Positions 34,255 through 46,035 of a DNA stretch of 64,000 nt are shown here, one piece after another. The first letter of the stretch is position 1. Every line of letters begins with the position of its first letter. The position numbers and the translations under genes are program-made. Origin of the DNA: Nereocystis luetkeana. Its lineage: Eukaryota > Sar > Phaeophyceae > Laminariales > Laminariaceae. The stretch lies in NCBI GenBank assembly GCA_031213475.1, contig JARUPZ010000006.1, forward strand, positions 3,005,501-3,069,500. The letters run 5' to 3'. The notes beneath the pieces are model-generated. The model did not search any database. It was not told the origin of the DNA and saw only the letters and a list, made by a program, of their open reading frames with translations.

Positions 34255-34660
34255 TAGAAGCAGCAGCACAGCAGCACATCAGCAGCAACAGCAGAACAGG
34301 AAGGCAAAGCTCTCCGCGTTAGACTCCACACGCCAAAGATAAGAATCAATGCCAAGAGGACTAGCAACCACTTCCAGCACTCACAGCATTCGCAAAGCAG
34401 CCGACACGAAGAGGAAGGCCGTGCTACTACTAGACAGAGGGACGGGTACCGGCCAACACCATCAACAGCATGCTGCTGGTGTAGCAACAAGAGCAGCATG
34501 TAGAAGAAGAAGAAGAAGAAGACGAAGAAGAAGAAGAAACAAGAAGAAACAACAACAACAACAAAAACAAAAACAGAATCAACAACAACAACAACGACTA
34601 CCCCAACAGCAGCAGCAACAGCGCAGCAGCAGCAACGGCGGCAGCAGCAGACCAGGAAGT
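34255..34660. repeat. CAG, AAG and CAA microsatellite cluster
   Basis: (CAG)n near 34260-34300, (AAG)n near 34500-34550 and (CAA/CAG)n near 34550-34650. Long poly-Q, poly-K, poly-S or poly-C frames on both strands come from this. Confidence 0.85.
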
Positions 34661-34735
34661 TCGAGCTCACCTACGAGGCCACGCTCAGGATCTACGGGGG
34701 CAACGGCTTGAAGCTGGTCAATTTGTCAAGCTCAC
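34655..34735 (+). CDS. weak candidate exon after the Q-rich repeat
   Basis: In one frame the unique DNA right of the CAG run reads RKFELTYEATLRIYGGNG then LKLVNLSSSQ, with GC-rich third positions. It ends at CACAG before GTGAAC, a possible donor. The 5' border is hidden in the repeat. No family recognised; other frames are also open. Confidence 0.3.
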
Positions 34736-36080
34736 AGGTGAACTGCGGGTCGTATTACTCGGTTTTTATTATACACGCTGGATCCAGAGCACAACCAAAT
34801 AACTCCTAATACCAGCCTAGACGTGTTATGGCGGTGACCAAGAATAGAGTTGCCTGATATATCAGAACGAGTAACGCAGTTTGTTTTTCTACAAGACTCG
34901 ACATCGCCTCGACCTGTTGTCCGTCGTCCGTCTCGCTTGTTGAACCCATCCCCAGATGACTTCTGTGCTGATCGCCCAATGCTCGAGGAGGCAACGGGGA
35001 TCAGCTAGTAGATGAAGAACGAGCTGACGGTCGTGATCCTGTCGGCTCTTCTTCTCCAAATGTTGGAGCTGGAGTCCTTGTCGAGTATCGTGTTAACCCC
35101 CCCCCCCCCATCCGCGGCCGCGGCTACTGTCCGTGTCTTTGCGGAAGAGCGACCAGCCGGGTGAAAAAGAAGGAGGTGCTTGGCGTAGACTCGGGGAGAA
35201 ACAAGTGACGGTCAATTCCGGGAGAAAAGAGTGACGGCCATCAATGCACGCCCCGAGCGGGGCACACCCCTTCTTTATGCACTTGATACGAGACCCTTTC
35301 GGGTTCACAAACAAGATATTTCCTACGTCTTTCGAGGATCGACTCAGGTGAGCGTAGCCAACCACGAGCACCACGGCCATTAACACCTGCGTACGTTTTT
35401 TCCCGTGTCTTGCGTTAGAGGCAGGAATACCATTACTATTTTGCCTTTGCACCAACTTGCACGGCGACCGCCTTTCTGGTCAATGCCACGCCTGCGCTGG
35501 CTGCTATGGCCATCAAAACAGATGCTGGGCCGTGTTTCAACACCTGCGGCGTAGAAGCGATAAATACCCTGTACTTGCACCGCTCGCTATGTTGAGAATG
35601 GTAGCATACTCGTCTGTACAACACGCCGCCATGACGGCATGCCTGCTCGGGAAGCGGTTGCCGAACAGCGATATTCCGTTGTCCCGGTACACGAGCGCAA
35701 CGTTCTGTGCATAGCGATGGTAAATTCGATGTGTGCCATCGCCTCGCTTCTACGTTTCCTGAACCTGAGGATCTGGCTCCCGGTTTGATATGCATGGAGG
35801 AAATACGGTGGCCGGTCAAAGCTTTATAATCGAACATGTTGGTACTGCAATACGTAACCGGTACGCCCGGCGTGGCTAAACAGCAGAGCTCCCTCGTCCT
35901 TCCCGCCGTTGTCCACGCCCTTCTCCGCGAAACAGATATCGTCTACGCCCTATCCACGAAACAGGAGTGCTTGTACAGCATCACCTACTCTCCGCGCGTG
36001 AAGCTCTATGCCACGGGGAAGCTCGGACGCAGCGGGTCGGCCCGTGGGGAGCGGTCAATACCGCGAGGGAAACACTACTT

Positions 36081-36187
36081 TTACGGGGGACCATAGTTAG
36101 TAGGACCAAATAGTGTTAGTAAAATTGTCAAATGTTTAGGTTTTTATGTATACCATAGGTCCTATTAACTATGGTCCCCCGTAGTAG
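36081..36187. mobile_element. MITE-1 copy 2
   Basis: TTACGGGGGACCATAGTTAG at the left and the inverted ACTATGGTCCCCCGTA at the right enclose about 60 bp of AT-rich DNA containing GGTTTTTATGTATACC. It shares ends and interior with copies 1 and 3. Confidence 0.85.
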
Positions 36188-36824
36188 GTGATTTTGTCCT
36201 GTACGGCAGGTGGCCGACAATACCTGTGCCATGAATAGCCGTGAAGACCACGAGCAAGCGCTCAACGAAAGGACATGCGGTATCCACTGCCGCAGGGCAG
36301 GGCGCAGCGCCCCAGACCGGCGCGCTACATCGCACTTGCAGAAAAATGCGGCAGACGGTGACGAGGGGTTTGATGCAGCCGTAGAGACGAGCGTACCGCC
36401 CAGGAGAGAGGATGGTGTGTTGAGGGAAGGTAGGGTGTACGTCGAAGCACAACACAGCCAGCGTCTGTTGAACCAGTCTCGTTCGACGATTTAGCGTTGC
36501 TGGGCGCAAATATCATCCGCAAGCGGAATCTTAAAAGCAACCGCTGGACGATGGTGCGGAGGCACTGGCGACTTCAACATGGAGGGCTTTCCTACGCGGA
36601 ACACCCCAAAGGGAGCAGGTCAGTCGTTTGCCGTTTGCTGAGCCTCTACCGTAAGGAAGCCGGCTTGGGTGTAACCATTCCACTTTGTTTGCGTATGGTG
36701 GAGTGTGACACTTCTGATGCGAGCGAACGATATTGTATAGCTCTTGCGTGTGGTGGAGACTTCAATTCACTGTCCTAGACGCTCAACTTGGCGTGGGATG
36801 CATTTTTGTTTTTTCCGTTGACAG

Positions 36825-36952
36825 ATAACGCTGACGCCGGGGGTGACGACGCTGCAGGTGGAGGCAGAGCAGGCCTCGGGTGGATAGATGTTGCCCTTGG
36901 CCTGGACGACGAAGTCGCGGGTCAATCACGACCAGGCGACAGAGAAATACCG
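36825..36952 (+). CDS. candidate internal exon, unknown function
   Basis: A T-rich tract ending CCGTTGACAG (acceptor) precedes 128 nt reading NADAGGDDAAGGGRAGLGW, then VALGLDDEVAGQ and a charged end, followed by CCG and GTAGGC (donor). The peptide is acidic and glycine-rich. Borders and composition suit an exon, but no neighbouring exon could be assigned. 34740-36080 and 36190-36820 hold GC-rich open frames that I cannot support. Confidence 0.3.
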
Positions 36953-37285
36953 GTAGGCGGCGAGTGTAGATGCTTTTGTAACTATCGAAACAACATGTAG
37001 AGGCTTGCCAACTTCCGTGTGTGTTAGTAGCCTGCTTGCGGCTGCGAGCCATGCGAAAGCATGGGGGTACACTCGCTGGCGGGGAGGTGGCTAGCTGTTG
37101 TTGCTTTCTTGGACTAATGGATAGCTGCAATACTGTAGTAATATAACGCCTATAACTTTATATGTAAACTGGGTCAAACGCGCGTACCTTTCGGATGCAC
37201 TCGACTGTCTGCTCACTCAGATTGGCGGAAACGCTTGCAGGTCGTTTTCGGGCCGCAACTAATCAGCGCCGTCGCGGCAAGACTA

Positions 37286-37819
37286 TTATTGTCTTCTTGT
37301 TGTGCGTCTCATTTTCAGGGCTACGTCCGGTATATATTTGCACCCCTTCCGTCTTTTCCATCGACAGGAAGAAAGCCAGTCAACTACAAAGCTATGCTTC
37401 GGTGTCTGCGAAGCATGCATGGCTCTCGATATTGAAAATCGCTGCGGGGTCGTAAGAGGTATCATGCAGTAAGCACCGACCAAGAATTGAAGCACTGCCG
37501 TGGTCACGCCGCGAATGGTTGCTCCCAGCCCCTCAATGATAATGAGGGATTCATTGGCGTCACCCACGGTCGCGGCCGGGACGATGGGGGCAGGGACAAA
37601 GATATTGGCGCTCGCATTGCGGTTGGATATCGCCAGGGGGTGGTGGGCGTAGGGAATGGCGATAGTATACCGATGAAAAGACCCGGAGTATGCTTCCTGC
37701 ATGTGCGCACAACCCAACGGTGGATGATCTGAGATCGACCCTGGACCCATATTGGACGGGCAAGGACGTATCGTACCTCCTGACCCTCGCCCAGGGACGG
37801 AAAACGAACGCAAAGGCAA
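37286..37819 (-). CDS. open frame of 177 codons, unknown
   Basis: The frame contains a hydrophobic stretch (ESLIIIEGLGATIRGVTTAV and on to LQFLVGAYC) that could span a membrane, and a plausible residue mix. The first codon is TTG, so any true start is internal or in another exon. No homologous family recognised, and an opposite-strand frame is also open. Confidence 0.25.
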   Translation of the reverse strand: MPLRSFSVPGRGSGGTIRPCPSNMGPGSISDHPPLGCAHMQEAYSGSFHRYTIAIPYAHHPLAISNRNASANIFVPAPIVPAATVGDANESLIIIEGLGATIRGVTTAVLQFLVGAYCMIPLTTPQRFSISRAMHASQTPKHSFVVDWLSSCRWKRRKGCKYIPDVALKMRRTTRRQ

Positions 37820-37899
37820 ATGGAGTTTCCTCCTTGCAATGTCCCTTTGGTCCGTGGGTCGTACCAGGAATCAATATATGACTAGCGTGGTCGCAGAGA

Positions 37900-39300
37900 C
37901 GATTGTCTTTAGTTGCCACTGACGTTGCACGTGGGTCGTTAGACATGGGCTAACGTGCTGGATTTAGTGTAGCTCTGGCTGCTGCTGACGATACTTTTTT
38001 CAATTTAAATCGACTACTTTTTACGACACGTATCGGCCAGTCTCGTGGAAGTATGTTTTCGTGGAGAATGTCGAGGGCGACGTCAACTCTGCGTTGTGTG
38101 TGTTCTCTACAGTGCAATGAACTTCGTAGTGACACCATCAGACACTTCTACACGTATCAATGTGTCACTAGAGTAATATATTTCACGACATACCAGTTCC
38201 TTCGGACAAGCTTCGGTGAGTCTCTTGTACAGTGTAGGCGCACGATAAAGAAAGATCCATTTCACAATAACAGCAAGAGAGCTCACTGTTTACAGAAGAA
38301 CGCTACAAAAAATTTGTTCGGAAACCGGGTCAGTTGTGAACTCTACACCAAACCCTGTATAAAAGCCTATGCCCAAGGTTGTTCGGAGATGGCGCCCCAA
38401 TAGGAATCTCAGGCTTTCACAGATACATAATTTAGGTGTTTCTTGTTGGCTGGCCCTTATTGTATTTTTGAAAGTTCTGTGTTTGTTGTCAGAGATAAAT
38501 TTTACAGCGGATGGCTCCAGTCGTACATAATGTTCTTTCTAGTTTTTCGATGCCTATCTTTGGGTTAGACACCCTCACAACCCTTCACTCGAATCAAATA
38601 AACCGGCAGTGCCAGGCTATGCGAAACGTACCAGGTAACCCAACGTGACAACATTTTTTCCAATCGTTTTTTTTCTAGAGCAGATATGCACTATTATTGC
38701 CTGAAGTTGACTTTTTACGTTAAGCACACAAATCTTGGCCCAATACCAGAACATAGCTAAAGAGCCCACTGCAAAAACAAACTGCAAGAAAATAAAAAAT
38801 CGACAGCGGTTGTACTGAAGTCGGTATAGAACGTACCTTCCTCGAATAAGATGTTCGGGCTGGATCAGCATTTCTGTTTCTTTTTTTCGCACTAGTATCA
38901 AGTGTTTTGTATTGTAGCTCGCTCGACAAAAACGGCTGTGTATGATTTTAGCTCTTCGCGTGAACAATCTACCAGGTCAAAAAAAATATCTATCCCTGCC
39001 CAATGCCCATGAGCCGGACTCGGTGGGCTCCGAATGCTCTGCTTGCACCCCATTTAAAACATTGAACTGGTTTCGCACGAGCAGAGCTACCAATTATCTA
39101 CATCGGTTTGTCTTTTTATAATAGCAGTCCCGTTGAGGGGGTAGAACATATGGAACTGGAGTGGTTTGGAAAATTCGAGTGCCCTTTACAGGTTTTTATT
39201 GACCGTGACGGCGCTATCTATTGGTCAACGCAGGCCACCACCCGATACTACCAACTGTTTACGCCGGGTATACATGATTGTGTCTACTTACCTCCCAAAA
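37900..39300. other. no supported feature
   Basis: AT-rich DNA with one TACCAGGTA site at 38629. No exon, repeat partner or RNA gene seen. Confidence 0.4.
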
Positions 39301-39324
39301 AGGTACTGGATCATTGCAACATTA

Positions 39325-39810
39325 GGTTCTGTAGGGTTTGTTCATTAAGCGTTAGGGTATGGGTGTCTTACAGAAGTTTCAGAAGTTCCGGGTTAGGGTA
39401 TAAAACCCTTACAGAACTCACAGATGTTCGGGGGTATTGTGGCCCGGGCGTACTGAACTCACAGAAGTTCCTGTCAGATAGAAAAACGTTGTATCGGTAC
39501 CCCGGGGATTGTGAAATCGGGCGTACAGAACTTACACAAGTTCCGGATACGGGTGAAAAGGTCGTACAGAACTGACAGAAGTTCCGGATACGGGCATAAA
39601 ACCCTTACAGAACTCACAAAAGTTCCGGGCACTGTGGCACGGGCGTAAATAACTCATAGAACTTCCAGGCAGGTATACAAATGGTCTACCGGTAATCCGG
39701 GTATTTTCGCTCGGTCGCACAGAATTTACAGAAGTTCCGGGTACGGGTATGACGGTCGCACAGAACTTGCAGAAGTTCAGGGTATTGTCACACGGGCGTA
39801 AATAGAGGTT
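39325..39810. repeat. minisatellite with ACAGAACT...AGAAGTTC core, array 1
   Basis: Units of roughly 40-60 bp share CAGAACTCACAGAAGTTCCG followed by GGTA(C/T)GGGTAT and AAACCCTTA or CGGGCGTA. About nine cores occur. Each core is itself an inverted repeat (GAACT/AAGTTC). A longer period built from alternating spacer types is apparent. Confidence 0.8.
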
Positions 39811-40238
39811 TGCGATTTTTTGTTTTTACTTTTACTTCTCCAAAAATTCTCCCGAGGTAACTTTTTGAGGTATATTTCTGAAAAAAACGCGAAAAAGTAC
39901 TTGAGCGAAGTCAGGATTTCATCAAACGTTACGGTAACTTTTGGCTCTCTGTCTCATTGGCCTACACGCACCGAGCATCATCCCGACGCAAAACGCATCA
40001 TCTCAACTCTCGAAGGACCAAAACACCGAGCATCTTCCATGCCACCATGCTGCTTGCTGTACGCATCACGACAACCGTTGGGAGCGCAGAGGCTCGAGAG
40101 GTGTAGCTTGAGTATAGTGCGCACGAGCGGCGTTGGATTGTGCCAGCGGCCCGCTGCCGCTGCTACGTAGGGTACACGCTTTCGCCTACTTGGTGACGAC
40201 GTGGAGGATGCTTCGTTCCAAAAGAGGACTCGCATCAC

Positions 40239-40460
40239 ACTCGTGCTCGTACTCCTGCTCGTACTCGTACTCGTGCTCGTACAGAGCGCGACAGCTCGTG
40301 TATCATTTCGATTCCACCACACTGCAGCAGCAACAGCAGCAGCAGCAGCAGCGGCGGCGGCAGCAGTGGCCGCGACAGTGGCGGAGGAGCGGTGCCCGCC
40401 GGCGCTGTGGCGTGCGTAGGCTGAGCGCAGCAGCAGCAGCAGCAGCAGCAGGCAATCCAA
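40239..40460. repeat. CTCGTA hexamer run and CAG microsatellites
   Basis: About seven CTCGTR hexamers at 40239-40281, then (CAG)n near 40325-40360 and 40428-40452 around a GGC-rich stretch. The region gives poly-Q, poly-A and poly-L frames but no gene signal. Confidence 0.8.
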
Positions 40461-40867
40461 AAAGGGAAGCTGGCTGGTGCTGGTGCTGCTGCTTGCTGGT
40501 ACCAGGTGCTGGTGCTGACGCTGTTTATTTTTGTTGCTCAAGCTGCCTCTAGCTGCGGCTAGCGCTTGCTAGCTGCCGCTTGCTGTGCTGCTGCTTGCAG
40601 TCGTGGGCTGGCAGTGGTGGCACCGCTGTCAACTCTACCGCCGAAACGTTGCTGGGCCGCCGTTGCTACTCCCAAGCTGTTGTTTAGTTTTTCGTTCTTT
40701 TTTTTGGCGCGTTTGCCTCACCTCCCCCCTTCCCTTCTTTTTTTCGGAGGCGTCGCCTGCAGGATTTATATTTACCTCACTTACTTGCAAACACACTGAA
40801 ATCAGGAAGGGAAGGAAATTCACTTTTTTTAGCGCAAGTAATTTTTTTTTTTTTACCTCTATCGCAA

Positions 40868-41050
40868 ACACTCTAATAACTCACAGAATTTCCGGGTATT
40901 TTTTGTGGAACGGTCGTACAGAACTCACATAACTCCGATTGTGGCCCGAGCATACATAACTCACAGAACTCCGATGGTGGCCCGGGCGTACAGAACTCAC
41001 AGAAGTTCCAATTGTGGCACGGGTGTACAGAACTTACCGAATTTCCGGTC
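40868..41050. repeat. same minisatellite, array 2
   Basis: Four units: ACTCACAGAA(T)TTCCGG, ACAGAACTCACATAACTCCG, CATAACTCACAGAACTCCG, CAGAACTCACAGAAGTTCC, spaced by GTGGCCCG(G/A)GC. Confidence 0.75.
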
Positions 41051-41605
41051 AATACCCTGGTAAACACCCACCTCGAGGGTCGAAATAACAACGAATATAC
41101 TGGTCGAACAACTACATGCATTTCGATGTACTGCGATTGGTGTACTGTAAACACGACACACTACCTGGTATACCGGTATTAACGCGTATATACCATGCAC
41201 GTACCACAGTTTAGCTCATTTCTGTTACAGCTGTTTTTCACGACTTCCACGGTCAGGGCCGTTCCAAATTCATGGGAACGACTACCACGACCACATATTT
41301 ACCTCCCAAATTAACGTACTTGTATGCTGTTCCACAAGAAAAATAGATTGGAATATCTTTCAATAGTGCTACTGCAAGTACTTGCAGTAATTAAATGGAA
41401 AGCCGGAAAGTCCTTACAAAACCGAAAAAAATAAACTAAAACAGATGAAGCCATGCCGATCACAACTCCACATGTATTAAAATAGTATTTTAAGCACAGC
41501 GGTGTTGAGTCCCACCATCTAGGTTGTCCGAAAATTACAGGCTAATACAAATCTACAGTGCAGCTGCAGCAAGAACAGCAGCCCCCCCCCCCCAACCAGA
41601 CTTCG

Positions 41606-41908
41606 TCAGCCCTCGTCGATACCCATGTCTTGAGTAGTTGATGCCGTAGGATTGTTCAGCAGGTCAAAGGCGGCTTCAGCCGCCACCAAGTCAACGTCCT
41701 TCCCGGTGAACCGAGCCGGGAGACATGCCCGAATATCCTTAGGAGCGATCATGGGGATGGCCCCGTAATTGGTGATGTGCTGGGAGTTGGCCTCGAGGAA
41801 CATTACCATCTCCACCCAATACGGTTTGTCAATGCGACTCCGGTTTGGAACGAGGAGGTTACTGCAAGCACTGAAATCGCGCTCAACCGTCGGTGTATCA
41901 ACGTGCGT
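41606..41908 (-). pseudogene. hAT-type transposase C-terminal fragment
   Basis: The minus strand frame reads LSDFSACSNLLVPNRSRIDK then VEMVMFLEANSQHI and ends at a TGA after MGIDEG. The order FSA-S-N...RS...VE-(L/M)-FL-AN is the signature of the hAT dimerisation region near the transposase C terminus. No catalytic domain, zinc finger or terminal inverted repeats are visible, so this is a fragment. Identity rests on the motif alone. Confidence 0.5.
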
Positions 41909-42199
41909 TGCTTCAGATCGATAGGTGTAGACGAGAACAGTTCAAAATTAAGATGGGCTTTGAACCACCACCCCACCCCGACTACGGCCATGCGTGAAAT
42001 GAGTACTGGTACGTACGGTACGTCTCACTACTATTCAATGGAGAATAATCATAGAGTAGTCTACGAGTGAAAAAACAGAACCTTTACGTACACGCGTATC
42101 ATAAGTTGCGCTCGTTGTGATATTATTGTATTCTATATTTACGCATCAAAACAGGTATGGACTATTAATATATCTAGAACTACATACTTGGATCACAAC

Positions 42200-43315
42200 C
42201 CCTAAGCGTGCTCGGTTGGTACATCCCTGGCCTCTCAGGGCTCCCACTTCCAAACCGCCTCCTTTCATTGCTTGCCGGACCTTTCCAGCAGTTCTTCGTT
42301 TTCTCCATTTCTCTTGGCACTCTCGATCCTTTCTTCCTTTTTTCTTCTTCCGTTTCATGTGCGTGCGTGTACTCCAAGCACGGCACCGCGGGGAAGCCCG
42401 GCACCGTCACGGGTGTCAGTGGGTGCTGGCGGGTAGAAGGGGGGTTGCAAGGAGCGCGGTCGCCGCTTTCGTGCCTTGGCGTCGCGTGTGCCTCGAGACA
42501 CGAGGGATGCTTGAACGGGCTTTGTCTGGCTTCCGTTTGTGATTTTTGATAGAGTTTGTACGAGTGATAAGGGTCGTTAGGGATGGCAAGATAATGTTCA
42601 AGCGGTGCTTATTTTTGCGACCACGCTGAAGTTAAAGAGGGAGCTGGGCAGTTTGAACACCAACGTTATTGAGCGGGTGAACGACATCCACGGTGAGCAC
42701 CGGTCTTCACGCGATGCGGGCGACGGGGCTGATTGTGGCAGAGAGTGATGAAAGCTTTACCCGGACCGAATGGGTGGCGAGGTGCGCGTGAGAGGGGCGG
42801 GCGCCGTACGAGGCTGAGAGAGAAGCTCTTCTGTGGGTTTTGTTTCTTTTCTTCTTTTCGACCGGGTGTAAGGTGTTCAAATCAGGCAGAACACTACTGT
42901 TGCACTAGTAGAGGGGATGGGGATTATTTTTTCTTTCCGAATTTTCGGTTTTATTTTCATTGTTTTTGCTGCTGTGCCGTGCTGTGCTTTCGCTTTCTTC
43001 GTACATACGAGTACAGACATACCTGGTAGAGCACATCAAAAATTTAATAAGAAAATAAGTACAGCAGTATTACCCTACCTGGGGTATGCACGTACGTACG
43101 ACATCCGCGACGCGAAGCGTACTTTGTGACGTCGGAGCTGACATCGGAGCTGTTTTTTCCTGAAGCATGCCGGTGGGACTCTTGGCATTATCAAGCCGCC
43201 GGTTTGCAATTAATTACGGTCCTTCAAAAATCTAAATTCAATCGTGGACCTCTGTTCGCTTCGCGTAATTTGATGTACTTTTTTTCTTCCTGAGCGAGCG
43301 TAGAGGGCGGCGTTA
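42200..43315 (+). mobile_element. repeat family D, copy 1 (about 1.1 kb)
   Basis: It starts near TAAGCGTGCTCGGTTGGTAC and ATCCCTGGCCTCTCAGGG, has a T-rich segment, then GGGGAAGCCCGGCACCG, GTGCCTCGAGACACGAGGGA, a conserved middle (CACGGTGAGCACCGG, AAAGCTTTACCCGGACCGAA), a TATATA-poor AT segment, and ends near CTGAGCGAGCGTAGAGGGCG. It matches 53738-54868 along its length and 53545-52660 in reverse. No recognised protein is encoded; class unknown. Confidence 0.7.
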
Positions 43316-43340
43316 TATATATATATATATACAGTATATA

Positions 43341-43378
<38 letters not shown>
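43312..43378. repeat. (TA)n microsatellite
   Basis: About 30 TA dinucleotides with two small interruptions (CAG, AAT), immediately after family D copy 1. Confidence 0.95.
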
Positions 43379-43689
43379 TACGTTGGCTATACGAACTATG
43401 ATTCCGTCATTTTTTGTTTGGTGTATTTCACTGATGATGAGACATGACGTCAGAATGCATAACATCACTCCTCAACAAAGATGTCGGGAGACATTTCAAG
43501 CAAGGCGAAGCATTCGCTGTCAAGGGTGTAGGGCCGACGTGTTTCACACTAAAACCTATTAGTCTGGTGTCAGTCACTGCATGTCTAGGCAAAGCTGCTG
43601 TTTGTCAAGGGTTGAAAGTCCTGTCCCCCGAAATCGTTGCTCCTCAACGCCATCCTAATCTGTGCCGGCACCCCGGGTATTGTGCCGAG

Positions 43690-43985
43690 GGTATACCCTT
43701 ACCCCGGGTATTGTGCTGAAGGTCTTACAGTACTACAGAAGTTCCGGGTACAGGTATGAAGGCCTTACAGAACTTATAGAAGTTCCTGGTACTGATATAA
43801 TACGCTTACAGAACTCATAGAAGTTCCGGGTATGTGGCGCAGGCGTACAAAACTCACAGAAGTTCCGGGCAGGTACAACAACGTTGCACCGGTGCCCCTG
43901 GTATTGTGAAACGGGGCGTACAGGTATCAATGTCTTACAGAACTTTCAGGAGTTCTCTGTAGGGTATTTCGCGGGTAAAAACCCC
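43690..43985. repeat. same minisatellite, array 3
   Basis: Five to six cores such as ACAGAACTTATAGAAGTTCC, ACAGAACTCATAGAAGTTCC and ACAAAACTCACAGAAGTTCC, with the spacer CCCCTGGTATTGTGAAACGG also seen in array 1. Confidence 0.8.
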
Positions 43986-44084
43986 GGGTATGGTTGTGTA
44001 GGGACCTTACATAACCTAACCTTGGATCATTGTATCCACATATAATACCCGAAAATGTCCGGACTGTTCGGCCACAACGACCAA

Positions 44085-44930
44085 CCATCACCTCGTGATT
44101 CACTTCCCCTCGTCCCGACGAGGCCGAGAAAGATCCAATTGCGTGATGTCTATGTATATTTCATAGGTCCATTCTAGACTAGTTCATTCGCTCTCTCTCT
44201 GCTGTAGCGCTCAACCAATCACACACAGATGGCTGCTCTCCCTCCGTCTCCTATCCTCTCCTCTCCTCTCCCAGACAAACATTAGCTCAGCCCTCTCTCC
44301 CACCTTCTCCCGACCCAGAAACGACGTAAGCACATCATATAGTGTTGATAGTAGTGGCGGATCATGCACGACGGTCCCAACTTCGTGACAATTGAAGTGT
44401 TACATTTTTTTTTTTTTTTTTTTTCCATCCCATTCATTATCTTCGCACATCTTCTTCTCTCTCTCCTTCCAACTCGTAACTCAGATCCGGGGTCACATAG
44501 CAGGCTCTTCTATCCCCTTCCCACTACGGTACGTGCCTTCATTTTCATCGCGAGAAGATTTCAGCCTTTTCTTCCCTCGTCGACTCGCATCGAATTGTGC
44601 CTACCCACGCTGCAAGGCGCTCTCAACAATTGAATCCCTTTTTTTATTTTTGCAAATAAAGTCAAAGTCCGACCCTCCTGGGGCTCGAACCCAGAACTTA
44701 AACAAGTAGAATTCGAGGTTAACCACTTGAACCACCGGGGCGACCAAGAGACAAAGAGTGGGTTTTGCTATGCAGCATTGCTTCATCTTTTTGGTAACAC
44801 GCTGGAATTCTGATGTAGGGCAGGGTGTGCCCCACCCTTTTTCAGGTACAAAAATATGACATTTTCTTTGTTTCGTCCGGCCCTCGAGCTTGAAATTGTC
44901 AAGAGTCAAAATCGTACGGATAATTAATTG
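44085..44930 (+). mobile_element. family E, copy 1, interrupted by SINE-1
   Basis: It is the inverted counterpart of 46035-45500. Conserved parts: CCCCTCGTCCCGACGAGG, CATTCTAGACTAGTTCATT, CTCTCTCTGCTGTAG, a pyrimidine-rich promoter-like stretch, GGCGGATCATGCACGACG with the start of a reading frame, then after the SINE AAAGAGTGG...TATGCAGCAT, GCTGGAATTC and GGCAGGGTGTGCCCCACCC. The reading frame is broken in this copy (TGA after GGAATTC, plus the SINE). Confidence 0.65.
44405..44741 (-). mobile_element. SINE-1 full copy inside family E
   Basis: The minus strand begins GCCCCGGTGGTTCAAGTGG (A-box), has GGGTTCGAGCCCC (B-box), the shared body, and a poly-A tail seen as the T-run at 44405-44424. 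Comparison with copy 2 of family E shows it sits right after the codons for FVTIEVL. No clear target duplication. Confidence 0.85.
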
Positions 44931-45499
44931 CTGTCGCGTTGTAGTCAGCAGGCATTATTTTGGCACGCACAGTGTACACGCCGAAAATTCTTCGGTGCTT
45001 TGAGCATGATACGTATCATCTGGAGGAAATTACGATCGTATGCGAGTAAAATATGTCGTGTTGCTATCGTACGTGGTCGGGTAAACTAGCGTGGCGACAG
45101 GATACGGTCACCACGAGACGACGCCGGCGTTTTTACGAGGGGTACGGGCTATAAGTTTAAGTTGTTAGGGAGTTAGTCACGCGTATCATCCGACCTCGTT
45201 TTCACAGCAACTCACTCCAAAATAGGTGGCGATACGCAGAATAAACTTCCTGACAAACTAACTTACGACTCATACCCCTCGTACGGAAGAGTAGTCTGTC
45301 CGTCATCATCCCACATTCTAGTACATTTTGCCTCGCGGGAATTATTCTTCGTATTTTTTTCCGAGGCGTCACCTCATGACCGTGTCGTGTCGCGGCAATA
45401 ATTCACTCGACCACGTATATACTGTATGTACGATACGGACATGACACATTTTACACGTACACGGACGTTTTCATTCCAGATAAGTATACCGCCCGAAGC

Positions 45500-46035
45500 C
45501 AAACCCGGCGCGTGCGTGTCAGAACTATGCATGATGACTTCAACGCGACAGCAACTTCCCGAACGAATAATTAATAGACTGCTGCTGAAAACGCCAGGCT
45601 CGAGGGTTGGACGAAAATAGATAAATGCCATTTTTTGGACTGAAAATAGGGTGGAACACACCCTGCCTTACGTAGGAATTCCAGCATAGCCAGAAAAAAA
45701 GAAGAGATGTTGCATGGCAATGGCCCCTCTTTGTATCTCGATAACACTTCATACGCCACGAAGTTGGCAGCGTCGCCATGATCCGCCATTACTTCTATCT
45801 GCCGTGTTTAGGTTGCGTTTGGTTCAGGAGAAGGGGGGAGAGAGGGTTGTGCCAATTTGAGTATGAGAGAGGAGAGGAGAGGGAGGAAAAGCGGTGGTTT
45901 TTGTGTAGTTGGTTCAGCACTACAGCAGAGAGAGCAAATGAAGTAGTCTAGAATGAACATTATCATGGACATCACACAGATGGTTTAACCTCGTCTAGGT
46001 CGGGACGAGGGGCATGAACCAGTGATGTCCGTTAC
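45500..46035 (-). mobile_element. family E, copy 2, with small intact reading frame
   Basis: An ATG at 45789 opens 72 codons to a stop at 45571: MADHGDAANFVAYEVLSRYK, a cysteine and hydrophobic middle, FLRKAGCVPPYFQSKKWHL, and an end at FSAAVY. The upstream 250 bp (pyrimidine-rich on the coding strand, with CTCTGCTGTAG) is conserved with copy 1, which suggests a promoter plus gene, not just a repeat. The outer end carries CTCGTCCCGAC and GACGAGG, a possible inverted motif. I do not recognise the protein. It could be a fragment of a larger exon or a small element-encoded protein. Confidence 0.5.

Noticed and set aside
34200..34711. Poly-Q, poly-K, poly-C and poly-V proteins
   Set aside because: Open only because CAG, AAG and CAA runs lack stops in most frames; no unique flanking domain except the short stretch listed separately.
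39325..39810. CRISPR-like array
   Set aside because: Units are variable, spacers are related to each other, there are no cas genes, and the genome is eukaryotic in character.
43312..43378. Replication origin or AT-rich promoter at the TA run
   Set aside because: A plain (TA)n microsatellite with no supporting motifs.
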